64,000 nucleotides of DNA from Aliivibrio sp. EL58 (GCF_900312675.1 NZ_OMPC01000001.1:789633-853632), one strand, 5' to 3'. Positions 25,417-34,954 are shown, numbered from the stretch's first letter. Numbers and translations: made by a program. Notes: a model not told the origin generated them from the letters alone.

Positions 25417-25817
25417 TTTTTCTCACCTTTTTGTAAACGTATATGGCGGTTAGAGCAATTTGCTGAAGGCTTAGGGTTCACTGTTCGTTTTTCAGACAGT
25501 AAATGACGGATAGCTAAAATGGGATGTTTTAATAGCATTCGTGGACCAGAAAAGCGCATCACTAATCTCATCTGTTCTTTAGGTTCAGGCTTGTAGCAGT
25601 GGATAGGGCAGGTATTGCAAGTGGGTTTGTTTTCACCGTAAGGGCAGCGATCTAAGCGAACTTCAGCATAATCCATTAAGTTTTGGCATTCTTCACATAG
25701 TGATTGAGAGTGATGGTTTTTTTTACAATAAATCTCAATCATTGCTGATACGGTTTTGAACTCAGTATTGAGTTTACCAAGTAGAATATTACTGCTTTTC
25801 ATGTCTAACCCATGCAT
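25413..25817 (-). CDS. Nitrous-oxide-stimulated promoter family protein (YgbA-like)
   Basis: 134 residues (128 if ATG 25802 is used). A cysteine-rich centre reads CEECQNLMDYAEVRLDRCPYG, then TCNTCPIHCYKP, matching the YgbA family known from NsrR/nitric-oxide regulons. The Cys pattern suggests metal or Fe-S binding. The final 40 residues are basic. Its stop overlaps the LysR start. I see no clear NsrR site upstream. Confidence 0.85.
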   Translation of the reverse strand: MHGLDMKSSNILLGKLNTEFKTVSAMIEIYCKKNHHSQSLCEECQNLMDYAEVRLDRCPYGENKPTCNTCPIHCYKPEPKEQMRLVMRFSGPRMLLKHPILAIRHLLSEKRTVNPKPSANCSNRHIRLQKGEKK

Positions 25818-25944
25818 GTTAAATCCTAATCAAACCAGTATAAAGGGGAAATGATATTGGGTGAAGTGTTCACTTTTTCATAAATGAAATATGGCTTAGT
25901 ATTTAGTTATCCCCTAAAGCATATTGCTCCTAAGTGTATGCGCC

Positions 25945-25981
25945 AAAAGCCATTTAGCATCACGCTAAGTGGCTTTTTTTT
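25945..25981 (+). ncRNA. Orphan terminator, possible 3' end of a small RNA
   Basis: A 14-bp stem (AAAAGCCATTTAGC / GCTAAGTGGCTTTT, one G-T wobble) with a 5-nt loop and eight or more T on the plus strand lies between divergent genes starting at 25817 (minus) and 26038 (plus). No plus-strand protein gene lies upstream for it to terminate. It could end a small RNA of roughly 60-120 nt, or an antisense transcript from the YgbA-like gene. The coordinates mark only the terminator; the 5' end is unknown. Confidence 0.4.
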
Positions 25982-26037
25982 ATGATTATTAGTTATCATT
26001 AGGTATACTGTTAAAAAATGACTTAGGTATATAAATA

Positions 26038-26502
26038 ATGAATATTTTAAAAGTCTTAGGTGTCATACTTTCTACTGGGATATTGATGGGCTGCGATACT
26101 GAAGATGATAACGATATTGATTCAGTATTAGTAAAGCGTAATGAATATAAAGTGGTGGAATTTACGTTAAAGCCTGGGCAACAAGTGAATATTACAGTAA
26201 CTGATCTTAGTAGTGTTTTAGCTGAGACGTCGATAACTCATCCTGATTTGTACGATGACTGGGTGTCTGATACTCAAAATATTGGTTTTAAAGATGCTGA
26301 TATTTATGGTTATTACCACTTCCCCCCATTATCTGGAAAGCACTCATCGGGCTGGCAAGATTTACATTCCGCTATTACAGAAGAAACAACATACCTTTTA
26401 TTTTTTGAAAATACGGTTTCTGGACTTATTTCTCCTCCAACCGAAGGGCCGTCTGCTTCTTCGACGATGATGTACCACATTGATATTCGAAATAAGCCTT
26501 AA
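26038..26502 (+). CDS. Small lipoprotein of unknown function
   Basis: 154 residues with a lipoprotein signal (MNILKVLGVILSTGILMGC, lipobox LMGC with lipidated Cys19) followed by an acidic stretch (DTEDDNDIDS) that should favour export to the outer membrane. The mature part is beta-rich with YGYYHFPPLSG and a Ser/Thr-rich tail. I recognise no family. It is monocistronic, with its promoter in the AT-rich DNA after the orphan terminator. Confidence 0.7.
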   Translation: MNILKVLGVILSTGILMGCDTEDDNDIDSVLVKRNEYKVVEFTLKPGQQVNITVTDLSSVLAETSITHPDLYDDWVSDTQNIGFKDADIYGYYHFPPLSGKHSSGWQDLHSAITEETTYLLFFENTVSGLISPPTEGPSASSTMMYHIDIRNKP

Positions 26503-26584
26503 GAGTACCGTAAAGTATTAATGTGGAGTGGATCTCACTAATTATTAATATTTTACGGTAAATGAAAACGTTGAATAATAGGCT

Positions 26585-26800
26585 CTATTTATCTTCTGAT
26601 GTGTAACTAGAGTACGAGCAGTAATAGCAACCATTTGATTTTGGATATATTTCTTTAGCGGCATTTAGTGCTGTGCTACATGCAGTATGATAACCAAGAG
26701 GCTCGCACTTTGCGATCCCAGGACTGTGAGTGCATGTTGCAGTGTGAACTTCATGATCACCATTAGCTTGTTCGTTTTTATCTACATAAAATAAACTCAT
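26585..26800 (-). CDS. Small Cys/His-rich protein
   Basis: 71 residues from ATG 26800, preceded by AGAGG with good spacing; a GTG at 26806 could add two residues. It begins MSLFYVDKNEQANGDHEVH and contains six Cys and several His (TATCTHSPGIAKC, YHTACSTA, CYYCSY). The spacing suggests disulfides or metal binding. I have the impression of similar short proteins in other proteobacteria but no named function. It has no signal peptide. It ends in the intergenic region opposite the lipoprotein gene. Confidence 0.65.
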   Translation of the reverse strand: MSLFYVDKNEQANGDHEVHTATCTHSPGIAKCEPLGYHTACSTALNAAKEIYPKSNGCYYCSYSSYTSEDK

Positions 26801-27190
26801 AACCACCTCTAATCATTAATGTTTAATAGCAATATCGAATAATTACAATACGCCTATTAGAGGTAGTTGATAGCTAAAAAAATGAATAGTTAGATGTACA
26901 TCACTTGTAATCATTAAACTTGTGAGGCGTCTTTAATATCGTATTTTTTAGTATCTGTAATGCTATGTTAGCCCTTAGTTAATGAAGCGTATGAATACGT
27001 TTTGTTTCTATTTTAAACCCTTTAATTCAAATGAGTCATTAATTGTTTTGGTCTCTTAGGTTACTCAAAGTATCATTTATTGTTTTTTATAATCTCATAT
27101 TGAAACTTTTAGGTGATTTTGTTTTTGTGTGATCTTTAATATTGTTCCTGTACTTATTAAGATCCCCTATAAACAGTAAAGGAAATTATT
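26801..27190. other. Intergenic region with no recognised gene
   Basis: 390 AT-rich bases between the divergent small Cys-rich protein and the PEBP gene. I see no reading frame with a ribosome binding site, no strong hairpin and no clear repeat. It must hold two divergent promoters. Confidence 0.5.
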
Positions 27191-27709
27191 ATGAACAAAG
27201 CATTATTAGTGTTACTGACTCTTGCATCATTCTCTAGCCAGGCTTTTGAAGTATCGAGTAAGGATATTCACGAAGGTCAGTTGATGAGCAGTGAGTTTGT
27301 TTTCTCAGGCATGGGTTGTACTGGTGACAATATTTCACCACAACTAAGCTGGAAAGATGCACCAGAAGGAACAAAAAGCTTTGCTATTACGGTATTTGAT
27401 CCAGATGCTCCAACAGGTAGTGGTTGGTGGCATTGGTTAGCTCTTAACATTCCTGCTAATGTAAGCAGTGTTGCCCAAGGCTCTCCAATGAAAAATGTAC
27501 TACAGACTAAAAATGACTTTGGCACAATGAGCTACGGCGGTGCGTGTCCTCCTGCTGGTGATGGGATGCACAGATATCAATATACAGTGTGGGCATTACC
27601 ACAAGAGAAAATTGATTTACCAGCAGATATCTCACCAGCGGTAGTCGGTTATACTTTAAATAGCATGGCATTAGACAAAGCCGTATTAACAGCGACATAT
27701 GTACGTTAA
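27191..27709 (+). CDS. YbhB/YbcL-type phosphatidylethanolamine-binding-like protein (secreted)
   Basis: 172 residues with a signal peptide (MNKALLVLLTLASFSSQA). The PEBP fold motifs are clear: GCTGDNISPQLSW, FDPDAPTGSGWWHWLALNIP and YGGACPPAGDGMHRYQYTVWALP, which form the ligand pocket. Periplasmic members have no agreed function in bacteria. It is 34 bases upstream of an AraC regulator in the same direction, so the two may be co-transcribed. Binding site AAAGGA lies just before the start. Confidence 0.9.
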   Translation: MNKALLVLLTLASFSSQAFEVSSKDIHEGQLMSSEFVFSGMGCTGDNISPQLSWKDAPEGTKSFAITVFDPDAPTGSGWWHWLALNIPANVSSVAQGSPMKNVLQTKNDFGTMSYGGACPPAGDGMHRYQYTVWALPQEKIDLPADISPAVVGYTLNSMALDKAVLTATYVR

Positions 27710-27743
27710 TTACCATTTAAATATAAAAATATAGGGGTATAAA

Positions 27744-28544
27744 ATGGATAAAGTGATGTTGAACGAACCCATGTTCCGAGTTCAAACCTATTCAGGCCAG
27801 AGCGATCAACATTTACGTAATGTTCATATTTATGCCCCTAGTATTATTTGGGTTAAGTCTGGTGTAAAAACCGTCTTTCAAGAGAGTGAGCAATTTGATA
27901 TTGATGCACACTCTTGGTTGCTTACGTCAGCCAACCAAGGCTTAAACTTTATTAATAAAACGACAGAGGATAATTTTTATTCTATTCAGATCTGCTTTTT
28001 TTTAGCGCCCCCTAAGGAGATGCTAGAAGAAAGTCAAAGTAACGAAAGCACTCGCTTACATACTCATGCGGTCACTGTTTCATCATTGTTGGCTTATGGA
28101 TTCACATTCTTAACCGATACGAATACCCAAAAGCTAAGTTCTAAAACACAGCAATTTCACTTGTTGGCCTTATATCAGCAATTGGCAGAATTGGGTGTGC
28201 TGCATGTTTTATTCTCTCCAACGTTCACTTCTTTTCAAAATGAGTTGAGTGCGTACTTTTCTAAAGATCCAGCCGAACCTTATCATTTAGAAACGGTATG
28301 CGATGATTTTTCTATGAGTCGCGCAACGCTAATCCGTCGATTACAGCGAGATGGCACCAATTTTAGAACGGTATTATCGAACGTTCGAATGACTCATGCT
28401 CTGTCTTTAATGCAAGAGAAACGCCAAACCCAGTTAGACTTGGCGTTGCAGTGTGGTTATCAATCAGAAAGTCGTTTTAGCCAGCGTTTCCATCAGCAGT
28501 TTGGGATGACGCCAAAGCAGTATATGAAGACGGTGGCTTATTGA
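27744..28544 (+). CDS. AraC-family transcriptional regulator
   Basis: 266 residues. A cupin-like N-terminal part (about 1-150) is followed by two HTH motifs in the last ~90 residues: LETVCDDFSMSRATLIRRL and LALQCGYQSESRFSQRFHQQFG, then MTPKQY. It follows the PEBP gene closely and could control it. The inducer is unknown. Confidence 0.9.
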   Translation: MDKVMLNEPMFRVQTYSGQSDQHLRNVHIYAPSIIWVKSGVKTVFQESEQFDIDAHSWLLTSANQGLNFINKTTEDNFYSIQICFFLAPPKEMLEESQSNESTRLHTHAVTVSSLLAYGFTFLTDTNTQKLSSKTQQFHLLALYQQLAELGVLHVLFSPTFTSFQNELSAYFSKDPAEPYHLETVCDDFSMSRATLIRRLQRDGTNFRTVLSNVRMTHALSLMQEKRQTQLDLALQCGYQSESRFSQRFHQQFGMTPKQYMKTVAY

Positions 28545-28939
28545 TGTTTTTGCAATTTAATAATTACATACTTTGAGTTATTGAGAGCGGTGAAAATATA
28601 CTATGTGTAATTATTAAAATAGATCTTTGTCATGTTATTTTATTAATAGTATAAAATACCTAAAATAGAAAATATTTATAACATCTGATTGTTTCCTTAC
28701 TTACCTCTCCCTCCCGCTATTGATGTATATATCAATCCCCCTCTCAATTGTTGTGAAATTGTTTGTTTAATGATGTATTTTGGTGTTTATTTCTTTGTTT
28801 TTTATGGCTAATTACATGAATTAATCACATAATATATAAAATATGACATATCGTATTGCATTAAATTTAAGATATAGTATTCTGCATCTAGTTGGTGGAA
28901 CAGCATGTTCTAAAATTAATAATGATTGATGAGTGAATA
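28545..28939. other. AT-rich leader region of the lipoprotein/transglycosylase operon
   Basis: 395 bases with no credible gene. The DNA becomes strongly AT-rich toward the operon. TATAGT at 28873-28878 could be a -10 element, but no -35 at normal spacing is convincing. No terminator for the AraC gene is obvious. Confidence 0.45.
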
Positions 28940-29587
28940 ATGATGAAAAAGACAGTATTAGCAATGGTTTTAGCTGCAACAATGGTATCTGGTTGTTCAA
29001 TGATTGGTGGTTCTGAAACTACATCATATGCAGATCTTCGAGCTGAAGGTGATGCGTTATATGCAGAGTCAAAACCAGCAGTAAGAGATGACGAAGGAAA
29101 GATAATTGAAGAAGGTTACCAAGTATCTGATGTAGCTCAATTAGAAGCTATTCGTTTACTTGTTAATTCAGCATTTTTATCAGCGAAACCAGCTTATGAG
29201 CGTTACACGGATGAACTTCTTGCTACACCAGAACTAGGTAATTATTTTTCTGCAGTAGAAGCAAAAGATACTGAGGAAGAAAAACGTGCGGTATATGACT
29301 CTTTAAGTGATGAAATGAAAGTAAAAGTTGACGATTTTAATAAGTCATCAGTGAGTGATGAGATTATGTCTGGCCTAAAAGATGCAGCATTGGTTGCTCT
29401 AGAAAATTCAGCTGTATTCTTAAAAGCAGATACAACAGCAATGTTATCTGATGTTGATTTCTCAAAACTGATGGATGAAAAAGATGCAGTTTCTTTAACT
29501 GCTGAACAGGTTATTTATCTGGATAAGACTGTAGTTTCTGCATATGAAAACTACAAAATCATTTCTGCTTTTAGCTCAGCACAATAA
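28940..29587 (+). CDS. Lipoprotein, first gene of the envelope operon
   Basis: 215 residues (213-215 depending on which of two adjacent ATGs is used). Lipobox MVSGC with lipidated Cys near residue 19, then SMIGGSETTSYADL. The mature part is acidic and helical (AEGDALYAESKPAVR, MKVKVDDFNKSS). I recognise no family. A strong hairpin follows before the next gene, so this first product is probably made in excess over the rest of the operon. Confidence 0.75.
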   Translation: MMKKTVLAMVLAATMVSGCSMIGGSETTSYADLRAEGDALYAESKPAVRDDEGKIIEEGYQVSDVAQLEAIRLLVNSAFLSAKPAYERYTDELLATPELGNYFSAVEAKDTEEEKRAVYDSLSDEMKVKVDDFNKSSVSDEIMSGLKDAALVALENSAVFLKADTTAMLSDVDFSKLMDEKDAVSLTAEQVIYLDKTVVSAYENYKIISAFSSAQ

Positions 29588-29606
29588 TTTCAATTAAAAA
29601 CTTATT

Positions 29607-29637
29607 AAAGCCGGTGATTATTTACCGGCTTTTTTTT
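29607..29637 (+). terminator. Internal terminator after the first lipoprotein gene
   Basis: AAAGCCGGT pairs with ACCGGCTTT and is followed by a T run. The next gene starts only 12 bases later with its own GAGAGGA site, so downstream expression depends on partial readthrough; no room exists for a full promoter between. Confidence 0.85.
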
Positions 29638-29648
29638 GAGAGGATAAA

Positions 29649-30668
29649 ATGAAAAAGATCTCATATTTATTAGTCGTATCTTTATTTTTGGTTGGCTGCC
29701 AATCAACTAGTTTAAAAGTAAATTCTGAAGCTGATATTGAATCAAATTCTCAAATAGAGAAAGTCAGTAGAGACGCTTTATTCGAAAGTGAAAATATTGA
29801 ATTACCAAGCAATTACGATGTAAAAGCATTTAATAAAATGAGTATTGCAGCGTACGTAGATCATGTGCGTTTTGAAAAAGATGCTAAAAAGACTCAAATT
29901 GATAATGGGATTATCGCCAAATTATTAGAAAATGAGTTGGCAAGAACTAAGCGCTATGAAGTATTAACTCGTAATTGTGATGCTTGTGACTATGAAGTTG
30001 CTTTTCAAGCTGAAAATACCGTTGAAGAAGGATCTATTCAACTTGGTGAGCAATTAAATCCTGAATATGTTTTTGAGACTTCAATTGCATTGGGAACTGT
30101 GATTAAAAAAATGAGTGATCATAATGAGATCATCTTTAGAAGTTTAGTGACAACAAAAGTCGTTGACCCAACATCGGGCAAAATAATCCACTCATTTGAA
30201 CCAATTCGTCACAACATGCCAGCTAAACGATTTTTTGCAATGGAAGGAAAGTTTTTAGGTGGTTTTGATTACCGAAAACAAAATGAACTTCAAGAAGCTT
30301 ACAAAGAAGCTGCTCAAAAAGCAATTCAAGTATTAGTTAATAGAACAATGGATTACTACCCAGTTGGTGGTCGTGTAACAAACTTTAGAAATGGACGTTT
30401 TGCTATTGATGCCGGTATCGATCAAGGTTTTGCGACTAAGCAGCCAGTAGTTTTATTTTTAAGTGATGATGGTTTAGATATACCAATCGCCTCTGGTGAA
30501 GTAACACCAAAGACTAATGGTGGCTCAGGCGTTATGTTTATTTGGAAAGAAGATGACCTTGATGCTGATGATGTGAAGAAGAAACTAGAAGCGATGGGTA
30601 AAGATTACCTTAAGCGCAATAAAATCTATGCAGTATCAGTAGGTACGCCAGAAGACTGGAAACTATAA
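29649..30668 (+). CDS. CsgG/TolB-like lipoprotein
   Basis: 339 residues. Lipobox VGCQS places lipidated Cys near residue 17. The body begins with a domain like the CsgG/TolB-N type nucleotide-binding-like fold (FNKMSIAAYVDHVRF, then GIIAKLLENELARTKRYEVLTR) with a CDACD pair, then ALGTVIKK and VDPTSGKIIHSFEP. The last ~90 residues form a separate beta-rich domain (GGRVTNFRNGRFAIDAG). CsgG relatives form outer-membrane secretion channels; TolB-like relatives act in envelope assembly. Which applies here is unknown. It begins the main part of the operon; the next gene starts 3 bases after its stop. Confidence 0.65.
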   Translation: MKKISYLLVVSLFLVGCQSTSLKVNSEADIESNSQIEKVSRDALFESENIELPSNYDVKAFNKMSIAAYVDHVRFEKDAKKTQIDNGIIAKLLENELARTKRYEVLTRNCDACDYEVAFQAENTVEEGSIQLGEQLNPEYVFETSIALGTVIKKMSDHNEIIFRSLVTTKVVDPTSGKIIHSFEPIRHNMPAKRFFAMEGKFLGGFDYRKQNELQEAYKEAAQKAIQVLVNRTMDYYPVGGRVTNFRNGRFAIDAGIDQGFATKQPVVLFLSDDGLDIPIASGEVTPKTNGGSGVMFIWKEDDLDADDVKKKLEAMGKDYLKRNKIYAVSVGTPEDWKL

Positions 30669-30670
30669 TT

Positions 30671-32218
30671 ATGCTTAAACTACTACGTAATATTTATGCA
30701 GGTATCTTAATCACTGCAACAATAAATTTATTTACTATTGGTTCTTTATCTGCGGAACCAATGGATGATGTTTTCTCTATGTTAGAAGATGGAGGTGGAA
30801 CTCGTACTGGTAAAAATAAAATTGATGGTTATTACGTAGTAGCTATGGGTACATCAAGTCGTTCAAATGAAAATAAAGGCCTTGAAGAAGCAAGAATGGA
30901 GGCATTACGTCAATTATCTGAAATGATCAATGGCGTAACCATGAGCGGTAATACTAGTGCTTCAATGAAATATATTACAGTATCAGATGAAAATGGCACT
31001 CAAGAGTTTTCTCGAGAAAGTTTCGTTGATGTCGTTAATACTAGCTTCAAAGGTCAACTTTCTGCTGCTAAACAATTGAAATCAGGTAAATACGATGGTG
31101 ACTATTTTGTTGCAATTGTTATTACACAAACTGATCTTAAACAGGCAGCATCACTTCGCTCAACCGCTAATTCTGGTAATAGTCATTCAGGCAATACAAT
31201 TATCATTGCCACTGATGCAAGTAATCAATCTATTGCTCAAGTCAAACAAGGAGCTAAAACCGTAGAATCTAAAGGTTTAGCATCAATGAAGGTTGGTGAA
31301 ACAGAGGCTCGTAAAAAAGCATTAAATGATGCTATTCACAACGCTGTTCAACAAGCACAGGGCGTTATGATGCAGGGCAAGTCTGGCAAATTTAATGATG
31401 CAATTGCTGTTGCAATATCAACAAAAACAGAAGGCTATGTAAGTAGCTATGAAATGCTTGATGAAGATATTTCTCGTGGTCAATATTACGTGATTATTGA
31501 AGCAATTGTTGATGCAGGTAAATTATTAAATGATGTTAATTTTTATACTCAAGTACTAGGGCAACCTGTTTTTTCTATTAATTCTGAAAATGATAAGAAA
31601 TCAGATTGGGTGATTGATGAACTTGAGCGCCTTGGATTTACAATTAATGATGGTAAGAAAAAAGCAACGCATACTTTCTATTTAAAGCAAAGACAATCAA
31701 ATGTAGAAGACCATAAAGGGTCTAAAGGTATTGAAACGGTGCTGAGTATTGTCCTTAAAGATAATAACTCTGGAGACATATTATTTACGATAAATAATAA
31801 CCCGATGAAAACCCGTATTTATGTTCAGCCAGTATCAAGAGCTAAACAAGTTTCAGAGCATGTTGCTTATAAGCAAATGAAGAAAAAAATGGGTGTTGAA
31901 GTAATTCAATCTTTAGCACGTCATGCAGAAAAAGGCATTGTTTATCAAATTGTGTTAAAGAACGCAAAACGAACAGACGTTGATATTTTTAAACATGTTT
32001 TAAATAACGGCACAAGTGGAAATGTTGAAACCTGGAAATGGGATAAAAAACATAAAACGATGACATTAGATTACCGTTTTTCAGGACCGTTAAGTGAAGC
32101 TTTTGACCAAAGCCTGAAAGAAATATATTCCACATTTAAAAAAGAAGGCAAAGGCCGTAGACCACATATGAAAAAAGTGGAACGTGATGCTGCATACTTT
32201 GACATTGTGAGAAGCTAA
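30671..32218 (+). CDS. Large secreted LPP20-like repeat protein
   Basis: 515 residues with a signal peptide (ITATINLFTIGSLSAEP). Two segments resemble the LPP20 fold: residues about 50-150 (VVAMGTSSRSNENKGLEEARMEA, FVAIVITQTDLKQA) and about 205-290 (GETEARKKALNDAIHNAVQQ, YYVIIEAIVDAGKLL). A C-terminal half follows with beta-strand pattern and a basic end. LPP20-like domains occur in flagellar and outer-membrane proteins such as FlgP and FlgT. No enzyme motif. The stop overlaps the next start by one base. Confidence 0.6.
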   Translation: MLKLLRNIYAGILITATINLFTIGSLSAEPMDDVFSMLEDGGGTRTGKNKIDGYYVVAMGTSSRSNENKGLEEARMEALRQLSEMINGVTMSGNTSASMKYITVSDENGTQEFSRESFVDVVNTSFKGQLSAAKQLKSGKYDGDYFVAIVITQTDLKQAASLRSTANSGNSHSGNTIIIATDASNQSIAQVKQGAKTVESKGLASMKVGETEARKKALNDAIHNAVQQAQGVMMQGKSGKFNDAIAVAISTKTEGYVSSYEMLDEDISRGQYYVIIEAIVDAGKLLNDVNFYTQVLGQPVFSINSENDKKSDWVIDELERLGFTINDGKKKATHTFYLKQRQSNVEDHKGSKGIETVLSIVLKDNNSGDILFTINNNPMKTRIYVQPVSRAKQVSEHVAYKQMKKKMGVEVIQSLARHAEKGIVYQIVLKNAKRTDVDIFKHVLNNGTSGNVETWKWDKKHKTMTLDYRFSGPLSEAFDQSLKEIYSTFKKEGKGRRPHMKKVERDAAYFDIVRS

Positions 32219-33324
32219 TGAAATATATTTTACTATTGTTTTCATTGCTAGTTTCTTATTCATCATACGGAAATACCGTTTATGATGTTTATGAATCTAA
32301 ATTTAGTGAAAAAGAAACAGGTGTTTATGATGATGAGCAATGGGTATTCTTTGTCATTAAACAAGAATGCCTAACTCAAAAGAAATATGCAGGAACTCAA
32401 GAGTCAAAAGAAGCAGAGAAAACATTTTATAAACAGTTAGTTAGTGAAGTTGCAAAACGGAATGTATCATTTTCGAATGATATTTCAGGGATCTCAGAGC
32501 CATTAAGGACTGATGTTAAAAATGTAATTTCAGCTAATTATAATGTGGTATCAAATATACCGTATCAACTTGTTTTTGATAGGAATTCAAAGGTTTTCCC
32601 ATGTACTCAAGAGTATGTTGCAACTGTTAAAACTGATTTATTTAAGAATAACGGTATTAAAATTCCTAATGATGAAGTTGAAAATATAGTGGTAAAACTA
32701 TTGATTAACGTTTTATCTGAAGGGGACTATTCGACGTTATCAGTATATTTACATAGCTTAGAGCTGAGTAAGTTAGCTGCTATATATGAAATGTTAGTAC
32801 TTGAAGATGTAATATCAATCAATCTTAGAACAACAGACCGTAATCAAGTTTGCACTCAAACATATTGCCGATTAGCAAATAAGCCATTTTCTGAATTTGA
32901 TATCAACCATGTTGTATCTACCTCATTTCTAAATCAAGGCTTTGTAAAGTTTGAGAATAAAAACCCAAGTAATAAGTTAGCAGAGCACTTATATAAAAAA
33001 GCATCTATTAATTTTAATCATGGTAAGAATCCAGAAGAAATTATTAATGACTTAACTCTAGCTGTTAATTTAGAACCGAATAATAGTAAGTACTGGAAAA
33101 TGTTAGCGAATATATATAGAGCTCTAGGCAAAAACAAAGAAGCGTATGCAGCTACAGTTCAATATGTTTTGCAAAATCCAAACGATGCAGAAACTTGGGT
33201 TTATTTTTATTTAGCAGGGAAAAAAATACATACAGAATCATCTGAAGATCTTAACCATTGGTTAAGCCTTTTAAAAAATCATGTTCAATTTTCGTCATGG
33301 GCGAAGAAACAAATAGGTAATTAA
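32218..33324 (+). CDS. Secreted protein with C-terminal TPR repeats
   Basis: 368 residues; signal peptide MKYILLLFSLLVSYSSYG. The C-terminal third (about 265-345) has two tetratricopeptide units: AVNLEPNNSKYWKMLANIY and YVLQNPNDAETWVYFYLA. Cysteines in KQECLT, FPCTQEY and QVCTQTYCRLA suggest disulfide pairing in the periplasm. TPR proteins usually act as scaffolds, so it may hold other products of the operon together. The function is otherwise unknown. Confidence 0.65.
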   Translation: MKYILLLFSLLVSYSSYGNTVYDVYESKFSEKETGVYDDEQWVFFVIKQECLTQKKYAGTQESKEAEKTFYKQLVSEVAKRNVSFSNDISGISEPLRTDVKNVISANYNVVSNIPYQLVFDRNSKVFPCTQEYVATVKTDLFKNNGIKIPNDEVENIVVKLLINVLSEGDYSTLSVYLHSLELSKLAAIYEMLVLEDVISINLRTTDRNQVCTQTYCRLANKPFSEFDINHVVSTSFLNQGFVKFENKNPSNKLAEHLYKKASINFNHGKNPEEIINDLTLAVNLEPNNSKYWKMLANIYRALGKNKEAYAATVQYVLQNPNDAETWVYFYLAGKKIHTESSEDLNHWLSLLKNHVQFSSWAKKQIGN

Positions 33325-33325
33325 A

Positions 33326-34954
33326 ATGAAAAAAATTCTAACACCTTTGGCTATTGTAATTAGTTTAGCATTATCAAGTAATGTAATAGCGGAGGACTTT
33401 ATTCCGAAAGCTGACTCCTCTGCATTAGAAGCGGTATCAGCAATGGTAGAAGAACCCTTCGTTCAAGCTGAAATCAATGAGGAAACTTACGTTTCAGCAG
33501 AGCAGCAAATTTTAGATGAATTAAATAAAAAAGGTTGGAGTCAAGGTTGGGATGCTAATAAAAAGCGTCTGTTTGTAGTCAACACTGAGATGTTTGATTC
33601 TGAAGATCCGACTTATGATGATTCATTTATTACTAAACGCTCTCAATACGCAATGATGGCAACTATGGGCGCTAAAGCGAAGATGGTTGAATTCATGCGT
33701 ACCCAAATGAGTGCAGTTGACCAGCTAACTGCTCCCGGCACTGATGTTCACGCTGAATTGAATGCACAATATGTAAAATTAAACAAAAAAGTAGAAGCCC
33801 AACAGCGTACATTAGAGAAATTATTAGCAGAAGTTAATGCAACTGAAGCAGAAAAATTAAAAGGTGTAACTTGGCAAGATCGCCGTGATGCTTATATGGA
33901 TGCATTAATTAAAAAAATTGATGAATCATACAGTGCAGGAAAGATTGAAGAAAAAAAAGTTAAGAAGTATCAAAAGGCAAAACAGCGCTATGTTGAAGCA
34001 CAGACAGAAATGTCTGAGATCATGAAACAAGCTAGCGCAATTAAAGGTAAGACAAAACTAGAATCATCAAGTCGTGTTGAAACTTTAGCAAAAGCACCAA
34101 TCATGGGGGCATCTGTATTACTTCAAGCTGAATCTTGGGATTCTGAGGAAGAAAAATACGAAGTATCTACATTGATGGTTTGGAGCCCTAAATTAGAGAA
34201 AGCAGCTAAAGCAATTGTTACTGGTGAGAAGGCTACTTTAAAACCTAAAAAAGCTTTAACAGTGCAAAAGTGGTTACGTTCTCAAGAAGCAGCAACGTTA
34301 GTTGGACCTAGACAGTACGTTGATAAAAATGGGGACCGTTGGTTTATTGGTGCGTATTCAATGCCTGTTGAAGGTTCATCTTCATTAGTTCGTAAAAATA
34401 AAGGAATTGCAGACTTGATGGCTAAAAAAGAGGCTGCGATGGCATTATATGCTGATGTCGAAACTCAAAAGCAAGCTGAAATAGCGATGCAAACTCGTTC
34501 TGGTGACTTGAAAGGAAAAGATCATACCGCGATAGCAACAAGTTTTGCAGAAACAACGCGCCAATCAATAGAAAACCGTCAAGTAAATGGTTTATCACCC
34601 CTATTTACAAAAACAGTCTTACATCCAATATCTCAACAAAAGATTTATGTTGTAGCTTATGGTATTTCTTCAAGTAGTGCTTCAGAAGCATTAAAGATGG
34701 AGTATTCCGCTTATCAAGCCGCAAGTAGCGCAAATAAAAGTAATAAAGTAAGCCAAGCTGTTCATAAAACTTTAGAAACGCAACTTGAAACGTCAAAAAC
34801 ATCATCTGTATCGGTTAATGATGTAGAGCAAGAAATAGAAAATGTATCTAATTCGACGAGAAGTTCTGCATCTCATTCTACTTCATCAAGTAAGGTTAAA
34901 TCTAATAGTAGTTCGTTGTTGAATGCACCAACAATTGATGAAGATGATTTTTAA
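33326..34954 (+). CDS. Secreted 542-residue protein with coiled-coil and LPP20-like region
   Basis: Signal peptide (MKKILTPLAIVISLALSSNVIAED). After an ordered N-terminal region (WSQGWDANKKRLFVVNTE) comes a long charged helical section (about residues 150-235, VKLNKKVEAQQRTLEKLL), then VETLAKAPIMGASVLLQAESW and a domain with WFIGAYSMPVEGSS. The last ~60 residues are very rich in Ser, Thr and Asn. The plan suggests a periplasmic structural component. I do not recognise a characterised homologue. It is two bases from the preceding gene. Confidence 0.6.
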   Translation: MKKILTPLAIVISLALSSNVIAEDFIPKADSSALEAVSAMVEEPFVQAEINEETYVSAEQQILDELNKKGWSQGWDANKKRLFVVNTEMFDSEDPTYDDSFITKRSQYAMMATMGAKAKMVEFMRTQMSAVDQLTAPGTDVHAELNAQYVKLNKKVEAQQRTLEKLLAEVNATEAEKLKGVTWQDRRDAYMDALIKKIDESYSAGKIEEKKVKKYQKAKQRYVEAQTEMSEIMKQASAIKGKTKLESSSRVETLAKAPIMGASVLLQAESWDSEEEKYEVSTLMVWSPKLEKAAKAIVTGEKATLKPKKALTVQKWLRSQEAATLVGPRQYVDKNGDRWFIGAYSMPVEGSSSLVRKNKGIADLMAKKEAAMALYADVETQKQAEIAMQTRSGDLKGKDHTAIATSFAETTRQSIENRQVNGLSPLFTKTVLHPISQQKIYVVAYGISSSSASEALKMEYSAYQAASSANKSNKVSQAVHKTLETQLETSKTSSVSVNDVEQEIENVSNSTRSSASHSTSSSKVKSNSSSLLNAPTIDEDDF

